Positions 19,006 through 29,400 of a stretch of 64,000 nucleotides of DNA are shown piece after piece. Within the stretch, counting starts at the first letter, position 1. Each line of letters begins with the position of its first letter. The notes under the pieces are model-generated. The model was not told the origin of the DNA and made no database searches. It saw nothing but the letters and a program-made list of their open reading frames with translations. Location: positions 272,916 through 336,915 of the forward strand of contig NZ_VFRP01000003.1 of NCBI RefSeq assembly GCF_006385685.1, given 5' to 3'. The translations under genes and the position numbers were made by a program. The stretch comes from Amaricoccus solimangrovi. GTDB taxonomy: Bacteria > Pseudomonadota > Alphaproteobacteria > Rhodobacterales > Rhodobacteraceae.

Positions 19006-19767
19006 TCAGCGCTTCTCCGGCTCGCGGGTGCTCGCCGTGACGTAGTTGACCGAGAGATCCCGGTCCGAGACGCGCCAGCTCCAGCTCAGCGGATTGAAGA
19101 CGAAGCCCTTCGCGTCGACCGGCGTCAGCCCGGCGCCCTCGATCAGCGCGCGCAATTCGTCGGGCGTCAGGAACTTGCGCCAGTCGTGCGTGCCCTTGGG
19201 CAGCCAGCGCATCACATGTTCCGCCCCGAGGATCGCGACCGCGTAGCTCTTCGGGTTGCGGTTGATCGTCGAGCAGATCATCAGCCCGCCCGGTCGCAGC
19301 AGATCATGGCAGGCGCGCAGATAGGCGGGCGGGTCGGCCACGTGCTCGACCACCTCCATGTTGAGCACGACGTCGAAGACCTCCCCCGCCTCGGCCAGCG
19401 CCTCGGCCGTCGTGTGGCGGTAGTCGATCTCGAGCCCCGACTGCTCCGCGTGGATCCGCGCGACGGGAATGTTGCGCGCCGCCGCGTCCGCGCCGGTCAC
19501 CTTCGCCCCGAGCCGCGCCATCGGCTCGCTCAGCAGCCCCCCGCCGCAGCCGATGTCGAGCAGCCGCAGCCCGGCGAAGGGCCGGTTTCCCTTCGGGTCG
19601 CGGCCGAACTGCGCCGCGATCTGGCCGATCACATAATCGAGACGGCAGGGGTTCATCATGTGGAGCGGCTTGAACTTGCCCGCCGGATCCCACCATTCCG
19701 CCGCCATCGCCTCGAATTTCGCGACCTCGGCCGGATCTACCGTTTCCCCTGAGGGCGTTGCACTCAT
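19006..19767 (-). CDS. ubiG: Bifunctional 3-demethylubiquinone 3-O-methyltransferase / 2-polyprenyl-6-hydroxyphenol methylase
   Basis: 253 residues from the ATG at 19767 ([18 protein letters not shown]...). It carries out both O-methylations in ubiquinone synthesis using S-adenosylmethionine. The typical N-terminal [25 protein letters not shown], the SAM motif [20 protein letters not shown] with acidic [16 protein letters not shown] and LAVAI-like [16 protein letters not shown] are all UbiG hallmarks. It lies convergent to the tRNA gene and divergent to pip, with about 50 bases between the two starts. Confidence 0.95.
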   Translation of the reverse strand: MSATPSGETVDPAEVAKFEAMAAEWWDPAGKFKPLHMMNPCRLDYVIGQIAAQFGRDPKGNRPFAGLRLLDIGCGGGLLSEPMARLGAKVTGADAAARNIPVARIHAEQSGLEIDYRHTTAEALAEAGEVFDVVLNMEVVEHVADPPAYLRACHDLLRPGGLMICSTINRNPKSYAVAILGAEHVMRWLPKGTHDWRKFLTPDELRALIEGAGLTPVDAKGFVFNPLSWSWRVSDRDLSVNYVTASTREPEKR

Positions 19768-19819
19768 CTTTCCAACCTGCGATGATCCACGGGCCTCGAC
19801 CGGATACACCAACACGCCC

Positions 19820-20809
19820 ATGAAAGAAAACCTGAACCCGGGCGGCCCCGGCCAGCGTGGCGGCCTCTACGCGCCCATCGAGCCCTTTCGTCAGCAGGTC
19901 ATGGACATGCCTGGCGGACACCGGATCTATGTGGAGCAATGCGGCAACCCCGACGGGGTTCCCGTCGTCGTGCTGCATGGTGGCCCCGGAGGCGGCTGCT
20001 CACCCGGCATGCGCCGCTTCTTCGACCCCGCGCATTATCGGGTGATCCTGTTCGACCAGCGCGGCTGCGGCCGCTCGCAGCCCTCGGCCTCGGTCGAGAA
20101 CAACACCACCTGGGATCTCGTCGCCGATATCGAGCGGATCCGCGAGGCCTGCGGGATCGACCGCTGGATCGTCTTCGGTGGATCCTGGGGCGCCTGCCTG
20201 GCGCTCGTCTACGCGCAGACGCATCCGGAGCGCGCCGCCGCGCTCGTGCTGCGCGGCGTCTTCACGATGACCCAGGGCGAGCTCGACTGGTTCTACGGCG
20301 GCGGGGCCGGCGCCTTCTGGCCGGAGCAGTGGGCGACCTTCTCCGGCATGGTCCCGCGCGAGGAACGCTCGGACCTGATCGCCGCCTATCACCGCCGGCT
20401 CTTCTCCGGCGACACCGCCGAGCAGGCGCGTTTCGCCCGCGCCTGGGCGGGCTGGGAAAGCGCGCTCGCCGTGCTCGACCCGGGCGAGGGGCGCGGCTCG
20501 CCTTCCGGCGCCTACGCGCTCGCCTTCGCGCGGCTCGAGAACCACTATTTCATCAACGGCGGTTTTCTCGACGGCGACGGGCACATCCTGCGCCACATGG
20601 GGCGGATCGCCGCCGTGCCCGGTTACATCGTCCAGGGCCGCTACGACATGATCTGCCCGCCGCACACGGCCCATGCGCTGCATCGCGCCTGGCCCGGCTC
20701 GTCGCTGCGCATGATCCCGACCGCGGGCCATGCGCTCTCGGAGCCGGGGATTAGCGCGGAACTGGTCGCGATCATGGACCAGCTGCGCGCCGGTCGCCCC
20801 GGCCGCTGA
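19820..20809 (+). CDS. pip: Proline iminopeptidase (alpha/beta hydrolase)
   Basis: 329 residues from the ATG at 19820. It removes N-terminal proline from peptides. The family signature [43 protein letters not shown] is followed by [11 protein letters not shown] and the nucleophile elbow GGSWG with Ser122. The C-terminal part provides the aspartate (YDMICPP) and histidine ([10 protein letters not shown]). The length and these segments are characteristic of the S33 peptidase family. It seems to have its own promoter between it and ubiG; it may also share a transcript with nothing else. Confidence 0.93.
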   Translation: MKENLNPGGPGQRGGLYAPIEPFRQQVMDMPGGHRIYVEQCGNPDGVPVVVLHGGPGGGCSPGMRRFFDPAHYRVILFDQRGCGRSQPSASVENNTTWDLVADIERIREACGIDRWIVFGGSWGACLALVYAQTHPERAAALVLRGVFTMTQGELDWFYGGGAGAFWPEQWATFSGMVPREERSDLIAAYHRRLFSGDTAEQARFARAWAGWESALAVLDPGEGRGSPSGAYALAFARLENHYFINGGFLDGDGHILRHMGRIAAVPGYIVQGRYDMICPPHTAHALHRAWPGSSLRMIPTAGHALSEPGISAELVAIMDQLRAGRPGR

Positions 20810-20819
20810 GCCGCCGGCC

Positions 20820-21548
20820 TCAGCCCGCGGCGGGCGGGGCCGCCGGCCGGGCCGGGTTGGCCGCCTTGATCGCGCGGGTGAAGGCGGTGACGAGGTTGAG
20901 CCCGCTCTGCTTGTCGAGCCCCGCGCCCGCGAAGCCGAGTTCGGACACCGCCGTCAGCCGGCCGTTCACTTCGAAGAAGGCCCGCCAGAAGCGCGGCTCC
21001 AGCCCGGCGATCGGCTGGGGGCCACGGTCCTCCACATAGAGATAGAGCACGCCGTCGCGCTCCGCGCTTTCGAGCAGGCGCACCCCTTGGGGCTGCCCGC
21101 CGCGCCCGACCAGCGCGAGGCCCTGTGGGGTCCGCGCATAGCGGGCGAGATCGGCGAGCGATCGGGTCGCGGGGCCGTCGTCGCCGAGACCGGTCGGCGA
21201 GACGCTCGCCGTCATCGCCGCCCCGACCGGCGGCTTGGCGCGCGCCGCCTCCGCCACCGGTGCCGGCGCCGGTGGCGAGCCGGCGCTCGCGGCCGCGCCG
21301 GTGAGGCGCGGACCCGCGCCCGGGCCGCGCGCCAGCAGCGCGCAGTCGGTCACCAGCACGAAGGCGCCGGTCGAGGTCACGCTCGTGCTGTCGGAATCGA
21401 CGCAGAAACCGGCCGGGGCCGCGATCGTCAGCCGCTGGCCGCCCGTGGTCACCGTGGTCCGGGTCGGCGTGGTGCCGGAAACGCCAGGCTGCTCGCAGGC
21501 CGCGAGCAGGAACAGGGCGGCGATGCCCGCCGCCTTGGAAATACGCAT
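20820..21548 (-). CDS. Putative lipoprotein, unknown function
   Basis: 242 residues. The N-terminal signal sequence ends in a lipobox (LLAAC, Cys18). The mature part starts with a Thr-rich stretch and the short conserved-looking block RLTIAAPAGFCVDSDSTSVTSTGAFVLVTDC, with two cysteines that could form a disulphide. A Pro/Ala linker follows, and then a C-terminal domain (LYLYVEDRGPQPIAGLEPRFWRAFFEVNGRLTAV). Proteins of this layout are common in Rhodobacterales, but I know no function. It is convergent to pip with ten bases between the stops and divergent to the CPBP gene. Confidence 0.75.
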   Translation of the reverse strand: MRISKAAGIAALFLLAACEQPGVSGTTPTRTTVTTGGQRLTIAAPAGFCVDSDSTSVTSTGAFVLVTDCALLARGPGAGPRLTGAAASAGSPPAPAPVAEAARAKPPVGAAMTASVSPTGLGDDGPATRSLADLARYARTPQGLALVGRGGQPQGVRLLESAERDGVLYLYVEDRGPQPIAGLEPRFWRAFFEVNGRLTAVSELGFAGAGLDKQSGLNLVTAFTRAIKAANPARPAAPPAAG

Positions 21549-21738
21549 GAATCCGCCTCTTCTGTCTCGCGCGCGCCTCCCGGCGGTCCCGGCGGACGGG
21601 ACGGCGGGGCCCGGCGCGCGTGACCCGTCCTAGGCGCTCGCCGGAGGGGGCGCAACCCCGGCTCCGCGCGCTTGCGTTCGGAGCTCCGCCCGGCGCAGGG
21701 TCGGGGTCGATACACGCGGTCCCGGCGGAGGGGATGGA

Positions 21739-22617
21739 ATGCGGCCCAGCCCCTTGCACGGTCCGGCCTTCGAGGCCTTCGTCGCCCCAGCGCGGCGGCG
21801 TCCCCGGCTCTGGCGGCTGATGCTCGGCGGGGTCCTCGCGGGCGCGGTCTGGCTCGCCACCGTGGCGTTCTGCCTCAGGCTCGCGCTGGCGCGGGGCCTC
21901 GGGCCGGGAGATCCCGGCCTCGTCATCGCCTATCTCTTCTCCTTCGCGGGGCTCGCGGGCGGCGCCGCGCTCGCCGCGCGGCTTCTCGGCGGCCGGGGGC
22001 CTGCCACGCTGATCGGCCCCGGCGGCTTCGAACCGCGCGCCTTCGCCTGGGGCGCGCTGGTGGTGGCGGGCTTCGCCACCGCCGGGGCGCTCGCCGGCGC
22101 GCTGTTCGACGATCCGCTCCGCCGGAGCCTCGCCCTCGGCCCCTGGCTCCGCGCGCTGCCGCTCGCCCTCCCGGCGCTTGCGATCCAGACCGCGGCCGAG
22201 GAACTCGCCTTCCGGGGCTTTCTCCTGCAGGGCCTCGCGGCCCGCTTCCGCGCGCCCCCGGTCTGGCTCGGCCTGCCCGCGCTCGTCTTCGGCGCGCTGC
22301 ACTGGGATCCGGCGACCTATGGGCCGAACGCGCCGCTCGTCGTCGCGAACGCCGCGCTGATCGGACTCATCCTCGGCGATGTCACCGCGCGGCGCGGCAA
22401 CCTTTCGCTCGCGATGGGGATGCATTTCGCCAACAACGCCGCGGCGCTGCTGCTCGTCGCCGCGCCCGGGCCGCTGAGCGGCCTCGCGCTCTGGGTCTCC
22501 TCGACCGGGCCGGATCAGCCGGCGGCCTTCGGGCGCCTGCTGCTCGTCGGCCTCGGCGCGACGCTAGCCTGTTACGCGCTCTGGCTCGGGTGGAACCGGC
22601 GCGGCGGGCGTGGCTGA
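21739..22617 (+). CDS. CPBP family intramembrane glutamic endopeptidase
   Basis: 292 residues with about seven or eight transmembrane segments. The family motifs are present: motif 1 AAEELAFRGFLLQGL (about residues 153-167, with the catalytic Glu-Glu and Arg), motif 2 FGALHWDP with its histidine, and the final GMHFANNAAALLL. The relatives are Rce1-like proteases of the inner membrane, with diverse and mostly unknown roles in bacteria. Translation begins at the ATG at 21739. Its last 54 bases overlap the end of the converging sulfotransferase gene. Confidence 0.88.
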   Translation: MRPSPLHGPAFEAFVAPARRRPRLWRLMLGGVLAGAVWLATVAFCLRLALARGLGPGDPGLVIAYLFSFAGLAGGAALAARLLGGRGPATLIGPGGFEPRAFAWGALVVAGFATAGALAGALFDDPLRRSLALGPWLRALPLALPALAIQTAAEELAFRGFLLQGLAARFRAPPVWLGLPALVFGALHWDPATYGPNAPLVVANAALIGLILGDVTARRGNLSLAMGMHFANNAAALLLVAAPGPLSGLALWVSSTGPDQPAAFGRLLLVGLGATLACYALWLGWNRRGGRG

Positions 22618-23517
22618 GGCGTCGGGCAGATAGCCGAAATGGCGCAGCACCTCGCCGCAGCGCGCCTCGATCTCGGCCCGCGCCGCCGGGTCGAGCCGCG
22701 CCAGCGAGGTCGCGTTCGCATCGGCGCGCATGTGCCCGGCCATCTCTGCGAAGGTGTAGCAGCGGTTGATCTTCTCGATGCCGACGATCCGGTCCCCGTC
22801 CATGATCCGGTGCTTGTCCTGGAGCATCACGCCCCGGGTCCTGTTCGGATCGAGGCCGCAGAAGCCGAACATCTCGAGGCTGACCTTCCAGGGGTCCGCC
22901 AGCAGATCCTCGAACCGCCAGGTCCGGACCGGCAGGCCCGCCGCCTCGTATTCCATGAGCCAGCGGCCGAACCGGTCGTAGAGCGCGGTCGCCTGCGCGA
23001 CGCCGGCCCGGCGCGCCATCTGCCCCTCGCAGACGCCGCGCCCGTCGCGGATGACTCCGACGAAACGCGCGTCCGGATAGAGTTCCAGCAGGTCCGGAAC
23101 CAGCCCGACATTGTAGTTCATCACCTTCACGACCATCCGGTCGGGCGGCAGGTCGTCGGAATAGAAGCCCCGCTCGCGGAGCACCGCCTTGTAGGAGGCG
23201 ATCTTGCCCGCGTTGGCCCGCACCGAATCCGCCAGCCCCGCGCGAAGCGCCCGGCCGGCGAGGCCCCGCAGCGGCCGCTCCCGCCGGAGCGGCGCGTCGA
23301 GGTTCAGCACATCGCCCCGCGTCAGCCAGATCGGCGCGTAGCGCAGCAGCTTGCGCGCCTGGCGCAGCGGCTCCTTCCGCAGCGTCCGCGGCCGGAACGG
23401 CTCATGGAACTCGCCCTGGGGCCAGAGGGTCGCGGGGTGGGAGCGGAAGATGTTGAGCGGCTGATTCGTGCCGCCCCGCTGAAGTCCGAGAATGAAAACA
23501 GGTCCGGCGCCACTCAC
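22564..23517 (-). CDS. Sulfotransferase family protein
   Basis: 317 residues from a GTG at 23517, supported by GAGGAG seven bases upstream. The 5'-phosphosulfate loop is seen as [22 protein letters not shown] near the start, and the 3'-phosphate motif as [14 protein letters not shown] (about residue 155-168), with RWLMEYEAA and [10 protein letters not shown] following as in bacterial PAPS-dependent sulfotransferases. The acceptor is unknown; exopolysaccharide, lipid or small-molecule sulfation are possible. The 3' end overlaps the CPBP gene by 54 bases in antisense. Confidence 0.8.
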   Translation of the reverse strand: MSGAGPVFILGLQRGGTNQPLNIFRSHPATLWPQGEFHEPFRPRTLRKEPLRQARKLLRYAPIWLTRGDVLNLDAPLRRERPLRGLAGRALRAGLADSVRANAGKIASYKAVLRERGFYSDDLPPDRMVVKVMNYNVGLVPDLLELYPDARFVGVIRDGRGVCEGQMARRAGVAQATALYDRFGRWLMEYEAAGLPVRTWRFEDLLADPWKVSLEMFGFCGLDPNRTRGVMLQDKHRIMDGDRIVGIEKINRCYTFAEMAGHMRADANATSLARLDPAARAEIEARCGEVLRHFGYLPDASATPAAPVPPEPERVTG

Positions 23518-23757
23518 TCGCCAATCTCCTCGCCGCGCACAGGTACTCCGCCGCCATTGTGGGCGATTTCGGGCAAGGGCGTCAACGCGGTCCCGGAAAC
23601 CGCGCGGGCCGCCGCGGATCTCCGACGGAAGGCTCCCCGGACTCGAGGACCGGCTACCGTCGCGGGGCGCCGGGCGGCCGGGGTGGCGAAGATTGCATTC
23701 GCGCCGCGCCGGGAATATCTAGGCCAGCGGATCGACGACGGGAGGATCTGTCGCGCA

Positions 23758-24666
23758 ATGAGCTGGATTTCCAACTACGTCCGCCCGAAGATCAACTCGC
23801 TCTTCGCCCGGCGCGAGGTGCCCGAGAATCTCTGGGTGAAATGCGACGGCTGCGGAACCATGCTGTTTCACCGCGAGCTCGCGGACAATCTCAACGTCTG
23901 CCCGAACTGCGGCTATCACATGGCGATCAGCCCGCGGGACCGTTTCCGCGCGCTCTTCGACGGCGGGGTCTTCGTCGAGGTCGACGTGCCGAAGCCGATC
24001 GCGGATCCGCTGGGCTTCAAGGACCAGAAGAAATATCCCGACCGCCTGCGCGAGGCGCGCAAGAAGACCGGCGAGGAAGATGCGATGCTCGTCGCCGAAG
24101 GCGAGATCGGCCGGCTGAAGACCGTCTGCGTGGGCCAGGACTTCGCCTTCATGGGCGGCTCGATGGGCATGTATGTCGGCAATGCGATCGTCGCAGGCGC
24201 CGAGCGCGCGCTGAAGCGCAAGTGCCCGCTGGTGCTCTTCGCCGCGGCGGGCGGGGCGCGGATGCAGGAGGGGATCCTGAGCCTGATGCAGATGCCGCGC
24301 GCGACCGTCGCGGCGCAGATGCTGCGCGAGGCGGGGCTGCCCTATGTCGTCGTGCTGACCGATCCGACCACCGGCGGCGTGACCGCGAGCTATGCGATGC
24401 TGGGCGACGTGCAGATCGCCGAACCCGGCGCGCTCATCTGCTTTGCCGGGCCGCGCGTGATCGAGCAGACGATCCGCGAGACGCTGCCCGAGGGGTTCCA
24501 GCGCTCGGAATACCTGCTCGACCACGGGATGCTCGACATGGTGGTGAAACGCGGCGAAATGCGCGAGGTGCTGACCCGGCTCCTGCGGCTCCTGACCGAC
24601 CAGCCGCCGGCGGTGCTGGGGGAGCTTTCCGCCGCCCCGGTCGAAATGCCGGCCGAGCCTTCCTGA
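23758..24666 (+). CDS. accD: Acetyl-CoA carboxylase carboxyltransferase subunit beta
   Basis: 302 residues from the ATG at 23758 ([14 protein letters not shown]...), with GGAGGA at 23741-23746. The zinc ribbon is intact with Cys29, Cys32, Cys48 and Cys51, followed by the crotonase-type domain ([53 protein letters not shown]). Together with AccA it transfers the carboxyl group from biotin to acetyl-CoA, the first committed step of fatty acid synthesis. folC starts 11 bases later, an accD-folC pairing seen widely in proteobacteria. The 240 bases upstream hold no gene. Confidence 0.97.
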   Translation: MSWISNYVRPKINSLFARREVPENLWVKCDGCGTMLFHRELADNLNVCPNCGYHMAISPRDRFRALFDGGVFVEVDVPKPIADPLGFKDQKKYPDRLREARKKTGEEDAMLVAEGEIGRLKTVCVGQDFAFMGGSMGMYVGNAIVAGAERALKRKCPLVLFAAAGGARMQEGILSLMQMPRATVAAQMLREAGLPYVVVLTDPTTGGVTASYAMLGDVQIAEPGALICFAGPRVIEQTIRETLPEGFQRSEYLLDHGMLDMVVKRGEMREVLTRLLRLLTDQPPAVLGELSAAPVEMPAEPS

Positions 24667-24676
24667 GGTCCGCCCC

Positions 24677-25966
24677 ATGACCCGCGCCGCGCCGGAGGCG
24701 CCCGGTTCCGACCGGGTGCTCGAACGTCTGATGACGCTGCACCCCAAGATCATCGACCTGACGCTCGGCCGGGTCGAGCGGCTTCTGGCCGCGCTCGGCC
24801 ATCCCGAACGCCGCCTGCCGCCGGTGATCCACGTCGCGGGCACCAACGGCAAGGGCTCGACACTCGCGATGATCCGCGCGGGGCTGGAGGCCGAGGGCAA
24901 GGTTGTCCACGTCTATACCTCGCCCCATCTCGCCCGTTTCCACGAGCGGGTGCGCGTCGCGGGCGAACTGATCGCGGAGGACGCGCTGATCGCGCTGCTG
25001 GAGCGGTGCGAGGCGGCGAACGGCGGCGCGCCGATCACCTTCTTCGAGATCACCACCGCCGCCGCCCTGCTCGCCTTCGCCGAGACCCCCGCCGACTACA
25101 CGCTGCTCGAGGTCGGGCTCGGCGGCCGGCTCGATGCCACGAACGTGATCGCGGAGCCGGCGGCGACGGTGATCACGCCGGTCTCGATCGACCACCAGCA
25201 GTATCTCGGCGAGACCCTCGGCGAAATCGCGGGCGAGAAGGCGGGGATCCTGAAGCCCGGCGTCACGAGCGTGATCGGCCCGCAGGAGGCCGCGGCGCTC
25301 GACGTGATCGAGGCGCGGGCGGCGGCCATCGGCGCGCCGCTCACGGTCGCGAACCGCGACTGGCAGGTCTGGGAGGAGCGCGGGCGGATCGCCTATCTCG
25401 ACGCGCGCGGGCTTCTCGATCTGCCGCGGCCGAACCTGATCGGCGCGCACCAGGTGTCTAACGCCGGCGCGGCGCTTGCGACGCTGCGCCATCTCGGCGT
25501 CTCGGAGGCGGGTTGCGAGGCGGCGGTGACGCGCGCCGAATGGCCTGCGCGGCTGCAGCGCCTGCGCCGGGGACCGCTCGTCGAGGCGGCGGGCGGCTGC
25601 GAACTCTGGCTCGACGGCGGGCACAACCCGGCGGCGGGCGAGGCGCTGGCCGAGGCGCTCGGGCGCCTGCCGGAACGCCCGCTCCACCTCGTGACGGGGA
25701 TGCTGAACACCAAGGATATCTCGGGCTTCCTGCGCCCGCTCGCCGCGCTCGCCCGCGATCTGCGCGGGGTGAGCATCCCGGGCGAGGCCGCGACGCTCTC
25801 GGGCCCCGAGACGGTCGCGGTGGCGCGGGGCGTCGGCATGAAGGCCGAGCCGGCGGCGGACGTGGCGGACGCCATCGCCGAGATCCGCGCCGGGGATCCC
25901 GGGGCGCGCATTCTCATCTGCGGATCGCTCTACCTCGCCGGGCGGGTGCTGCGGGAGAACGGCTGA
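24677..25966 (+). CDS. folC: Dihydrofolate synthase / folylpolyglutamate synthase
   Basis: 429 residues. It is a Mur-ligase-type enzyme that adds glutamate to dihydropteroate and tetrahydrofolate. The ATP loop VIHVAGTNGKGSTLAMI (about residues 51-67), YTSPHLARFHERVRVAGE, EVGLGGRLDATNVI, SIDHQQYLGETLGEIAGEKAGILKPG and LDGGHNPAAGEALAEAL are diagnostic. It lies directly behind accD in the same operon. A palindromic repeat element fills the region between its stop and the converging trxA. Confidence 0.96.
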   Translation: MTRAAPEAPGSDRVLERLMTLHPKIIDLTLGRVERLLAALGHPERRLPPVIHVAGTNGKGSTLAMIRAGLEAEGKVVHVYTSPHLARFHERVRVAGELIAEDALIALLERCEAANGGAPITFFEITTAAALLAFAETPADYTLLEVGLGGRLDATNVIAEPAATVITPVSIDHQQYLGETLGEIAGEKAGILKPGVTSVIGPQEAAALDVIEARAAAIGAPLTVANRDWQVWEERGRIAYLDARGLLDLPRPNLIGAHQVSNAGAALATLRHLGVSEAGCEAAVTRAEWPARLQRLRRGPLVEAAGGCELWLDGGHNPAAGEALAEALGRLPERPLHLVTGMLNTKDISGFLRPLAALARDLRGVSIPGEAATLSGPETVAVARGVGMKAEPAADVADAIAEIRAGDPGARILICGSLYLAGRVLRENG

Positions 25967-25976
25967 ACGCCGGGGG

Positions 25977-26069
25977 GGGCGGACAGATGTCCGCCCTGCG
26001 AAGAGGGGCGGACCACAAGGCCCGCCCCCTCAACCCGATCGAACATGTAGGGCGGACTTCAGTCCGCCA
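25977..26069. repeat. Dispersed palindromic element, copy 1 (GGGCGGAC-N4-GTCCGCCC units)
   Basis: Two units of the same palindrome lie in the folC-trxA gap: GGGCGGAC AGAT GTCCGCCC (25977-25996, perfect) and GGGCGGAC TTCA GTCCGCC (26050-26068, last base changed). A third, diverged GGGGCGG/CCGCCCC inverted repeat lies between them. The same unit with the same four-base spacer recurs at 61719-61776. The element sits between convergent genes and may also act as their terminator. Confidence 0.75.
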
Positions 26070-26087
26070 TCCGCCCGCGCCGCCGTC

Positions 26088-26408
26088 TCAGACCGAATCC
26101 TCGATCCAGCCCTTGAGGCTCGCCTTCGGCGCGGCGCCGGTGCGGTTCGAGACGACCTCGCCGCCCTTGAACATGAAGAGCGCCGGAATGCCGCGGACGC
26201 CGAACTGCGCCGGGATCCCCGGGTTCTCGTCCACGTTCACCTTCGCGACCTTGATCTTGCCCTCGTATTCGGTGGCAAGCTCTTCCAGCGCCGGGCCGAT
26301 CATGCGGCAGGGGCCGCACCATTCAGCCCAGAAATCGACCAGGACAGGCACGTCGGACGAGAGAACCTCGTCCTGGAAATTGCTGTCCGTCACCTTGACC
26401 GTCGCCAT
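26088..26408 (-). CDS. trxA: Thioredoxin
   Basis: 106 residues from the ATG at 26408, with GAGGAG at the right distance upstream; ten more codons are open but are not thioredoxin-like. The active site WCGPC lies at residues 30-34, preceded by VLVDFWAE and followed by the cis-proline loop [12 protein letters not shown]. It reduces protein disulphides in the cytoplasm. It follows addA by 75 bases on the same strand, so partial co-transcription with the tsaE-addA operon is likely. Confidence 0.96.
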   Translation of the reverse strand: MATVKVTDSNFQDEVLSSDVPVLVDFWAEWCGPCRMIGPALEELATEYEGKIKVAKVNVDENPGIPAQFGVRGIPALFMFKGGEVVSNRTGAAPKASLKGWIEDSV

Positions 26409-26483
26409 TGCTCGGCTCCTCGAATGAAGTTGGAGCATAACCTATGGAGCACCCCCCGGGGGGTCAAGGGAGCGCCCGCCGGA

Positions 26484-29400
26484 TCATGCCCGGCATTCCG
26501 CCAGCGCCCGGGCGAGCGCTGCCGCGGTCAGGGCGCCGGGCAGCGGCATGAGCCGCGCGCTCCGCGTCCAGAGCACCGCCGTCTCGATCCGCCTGCCCGG
26601 CCAGATCGGGGCGAGCGCGGCGGCGTAGGCGCCCATCTGCCGCAGGATGCCCTCGGGCACCTGCTCCGGCGCCTCCGGCACGCCGCGGTTCGACTTGAAA
26701 TCGACCGCGAGCACCCGCTCCGGCCCGACCACCAGCCGGTCGATCCGGCCGATCAGCCGCCGGCCCCGCGCCTCGGGCATCGGCGCCGCGATCTCCACCT
26801 CGGCGAGCGTGTCCGGTCCGAAGAGGAAGTCGAGTTCCGGCGCCAGCAGCACCCCCTCCGCCTCGGCGAGGAGCGCGGGAAGGTCGTCGCGGCCGGGCAG
26901 GAGGCGCGCGGCGAGGGCGGGCCAGTCCGCGCGCGCCCGCCCGCGCAGCCGTTCGAGCAGCAGGTGCGCCGCCTCGCCGCGGGCGAGCGGGTCGCCCTCC
27001 TCCGCGAAGGCCTCCGCCTCGAAGGGCAGGGCATGGACGCCGCCGAGGTTGGACGGGGTGAGGAACACCGCCTCCGCCTCCTCCGGGATCCGCGCGGGGC
27101 GCAGCGCCCAGTCGGGCGGCGCGGGCGGCTCGGCCTCGGGTTCCGGCGCCTTCGCCACGCCCTCTTCCCAGCCCTTGGCCAGCGTCAGCCCATCCTCCGT
27201 CTCCTCCGGGGAGAGGCCGCGCAGCGCGGTCTCGACCAGCCCGTACCAGCTCCCGTCGCCCTCCTTCGGCGGCTGGCCCGCGCCCGCGACGATGAGCCAG
27301 GACCGCGCGCGGGTCAGCGCGACGTAGAGCAGCCGCAGGTTCTCCGCGCGCACCAGCCCGCGGCGCTCCCGCTCGGCGCGTTCCAGCGCGGGGGGCGTGG
27401 CATCGGCGCGCGCGCGCCAGGCGGCGCCGGCCGGATCGAGGCGGAGCAGCTGCGGCGGGTTGCCCCCGTCCCGCCGGGGCGCCGTGTCGGGCAGGATCAC
27501 GATCGGCGCCTCGAGTCCCTTGGAGCCATGCACCGTCATCACCCGCGCCTGGTCGGCGGTATCCTCGAGCCGACGCTTGACCTTCATCTCCTCGCGGTCG
27601 ATCCAGTCGAGGAACCCGGTGAGGCTCGGCGCCTCGCCGGTCTCGTAGGCGAGCGCCTGATCGAGCAGCGCGTCGATCGCATCCTCCGCCTCGTGGCCCA
27701 GCCGGGCGACCAGCCGCCGGCGCCCGTCGTGGCGGATCAGGATCCGCTCCAGCAGTTCGAACGGACGCTCGTAATCGGCGCGGCCGCGGATGTCGTCGAT
27801 CAGCCCGACGATGGCCGAGCCCGCCTCCCGCGCCCGGAGCGCGGCCCAGAGCGAGCCGTCGCGGTCATGCGCGAGATCGAAGAGCGCCTCCTCGCTCATG
27901 CCCCCGAGCGGCCCGCGCAGGAGCGCGGCGAGCGAGAGATCGTCGCCCGGCGTCGCCGCCACCCGCAGCAGGGCGAGCAGGTCGCGCACCGCGAGCTCCC
28001 CCTCGAGCTTCAGCACGTCGGCGCCCGCGACCGGCACCCGCTCGATCTTGAGCGCGCGGATGATCGCGTGGAACAGTTCCGCCCGGCGCTGGACCAGGAT
28101 CAGCACGTCGCCCGGCCGCATCGCGCGGTTCTCGCCGGGCAGGAGCTTCCCCTCGTCGAGCCAGCCCCGGATCCGCCGCGCCACCCGGCGCGCGAGTTCG
28201 GCCACCGGATCGTCGGGCGCGACCGTCGCCTCCGGGCTCTCCCAGGGCGGTTCCTCGGCCCTGGCGGGCTTCGGCAGGAAGGGCCAGAGCTCGACCCGGC
28301 CCGGCATCTCCTCGCGGAAGGCGCGATGCTCCACACGCTCGAACCCGGCGCCGCCGGGTCCCGCGAAGACCTCATCCACGAGCCGCAGCACCGGCTTCGC
28401 GGAGCGGAAGGAATGGAGCAGGTCGCAGCGCTGGAGTTCCCGCCCCATGCCCGAGAGCATCGCGTCGTAGCTCCGGCGCATCTCGCCGAAGGCGACGGGG
28501 TCCGCGCCCTGGAAGCTGTAGATCGACTGCTTCTCGTCGCCGACCACGAAGATCGTCCGCTCGATCCCCCGGTCATCGAGGCCGACGAAGAACTCGTCCG
28601 AGATCGCCTTGATGACCTGCCACTGCCGCGGGCTGGTGTCCTGCGCCTCGTCGACCAGGATATGGTCGAGGCCGCCATCGAGCCGCCACAGCACCCAGGC
28701 CGCGGTCTCCCGCCGCGAGAGCAGGTCGCGCGCGCGGTCGATCAGGTCGTCGAAATCGAGCAGGCCGCGCGCGCGCTTGCGCTTTTCGTAGAGGCCGAGG
28801 AAGGCGCGGGCGAAACGGTGCAGCGCCTCGCACCGCGCGAGGGCGGCGAGCGCGAGCCGCCGGGGCCGCGCCGCCTCGACCTTGCGCATCAGATGGTTGA
28901 GCGCGTTCGTCAGCGCGGGATGGGCCTCGCGCAATGCCTTGGTGGGGATCGAGCCGGCCTTCGCGGTGAAGGGATTGGCGCCGCTCTTCATCAGCAGGCA
29001 GCCTTCCAGCGCCGCGAGGCACGCCTCGGCGTCGCGAAGCCCGAGCGCCGCGCGGAGCGCCGCGCCGAGCTTGCCGTCGTTCTTCTCCCGGGGCGCGAGG
29101 ATCGCGATCCATTCGCGCAGGCAGGCCACCGAGGGCTCGCTCAGCACTTCGTCGCGGAGCCCGTCGGCGGTCAGCCCCGGTTCGGCCTCGAGCGCGCGGG
29201 CGAGTTCCAGGGCGTCGAAGGGCGCGGCGAAATCCTCCCGCCGCTGGACGATCTCGAGCATCAGCGGATCGGGATCGTCGCCGGAGAGATACATGGCCAT
29301 TCCCGCGACCGCGGCGGGGTCGGTGCCGGCGAGCGTGTCTAGCACTTCCTCGCGGAGAGCGCGCGCGGCGCGGTCGTCCAGCATCTGGAAGCTCGGCGCC

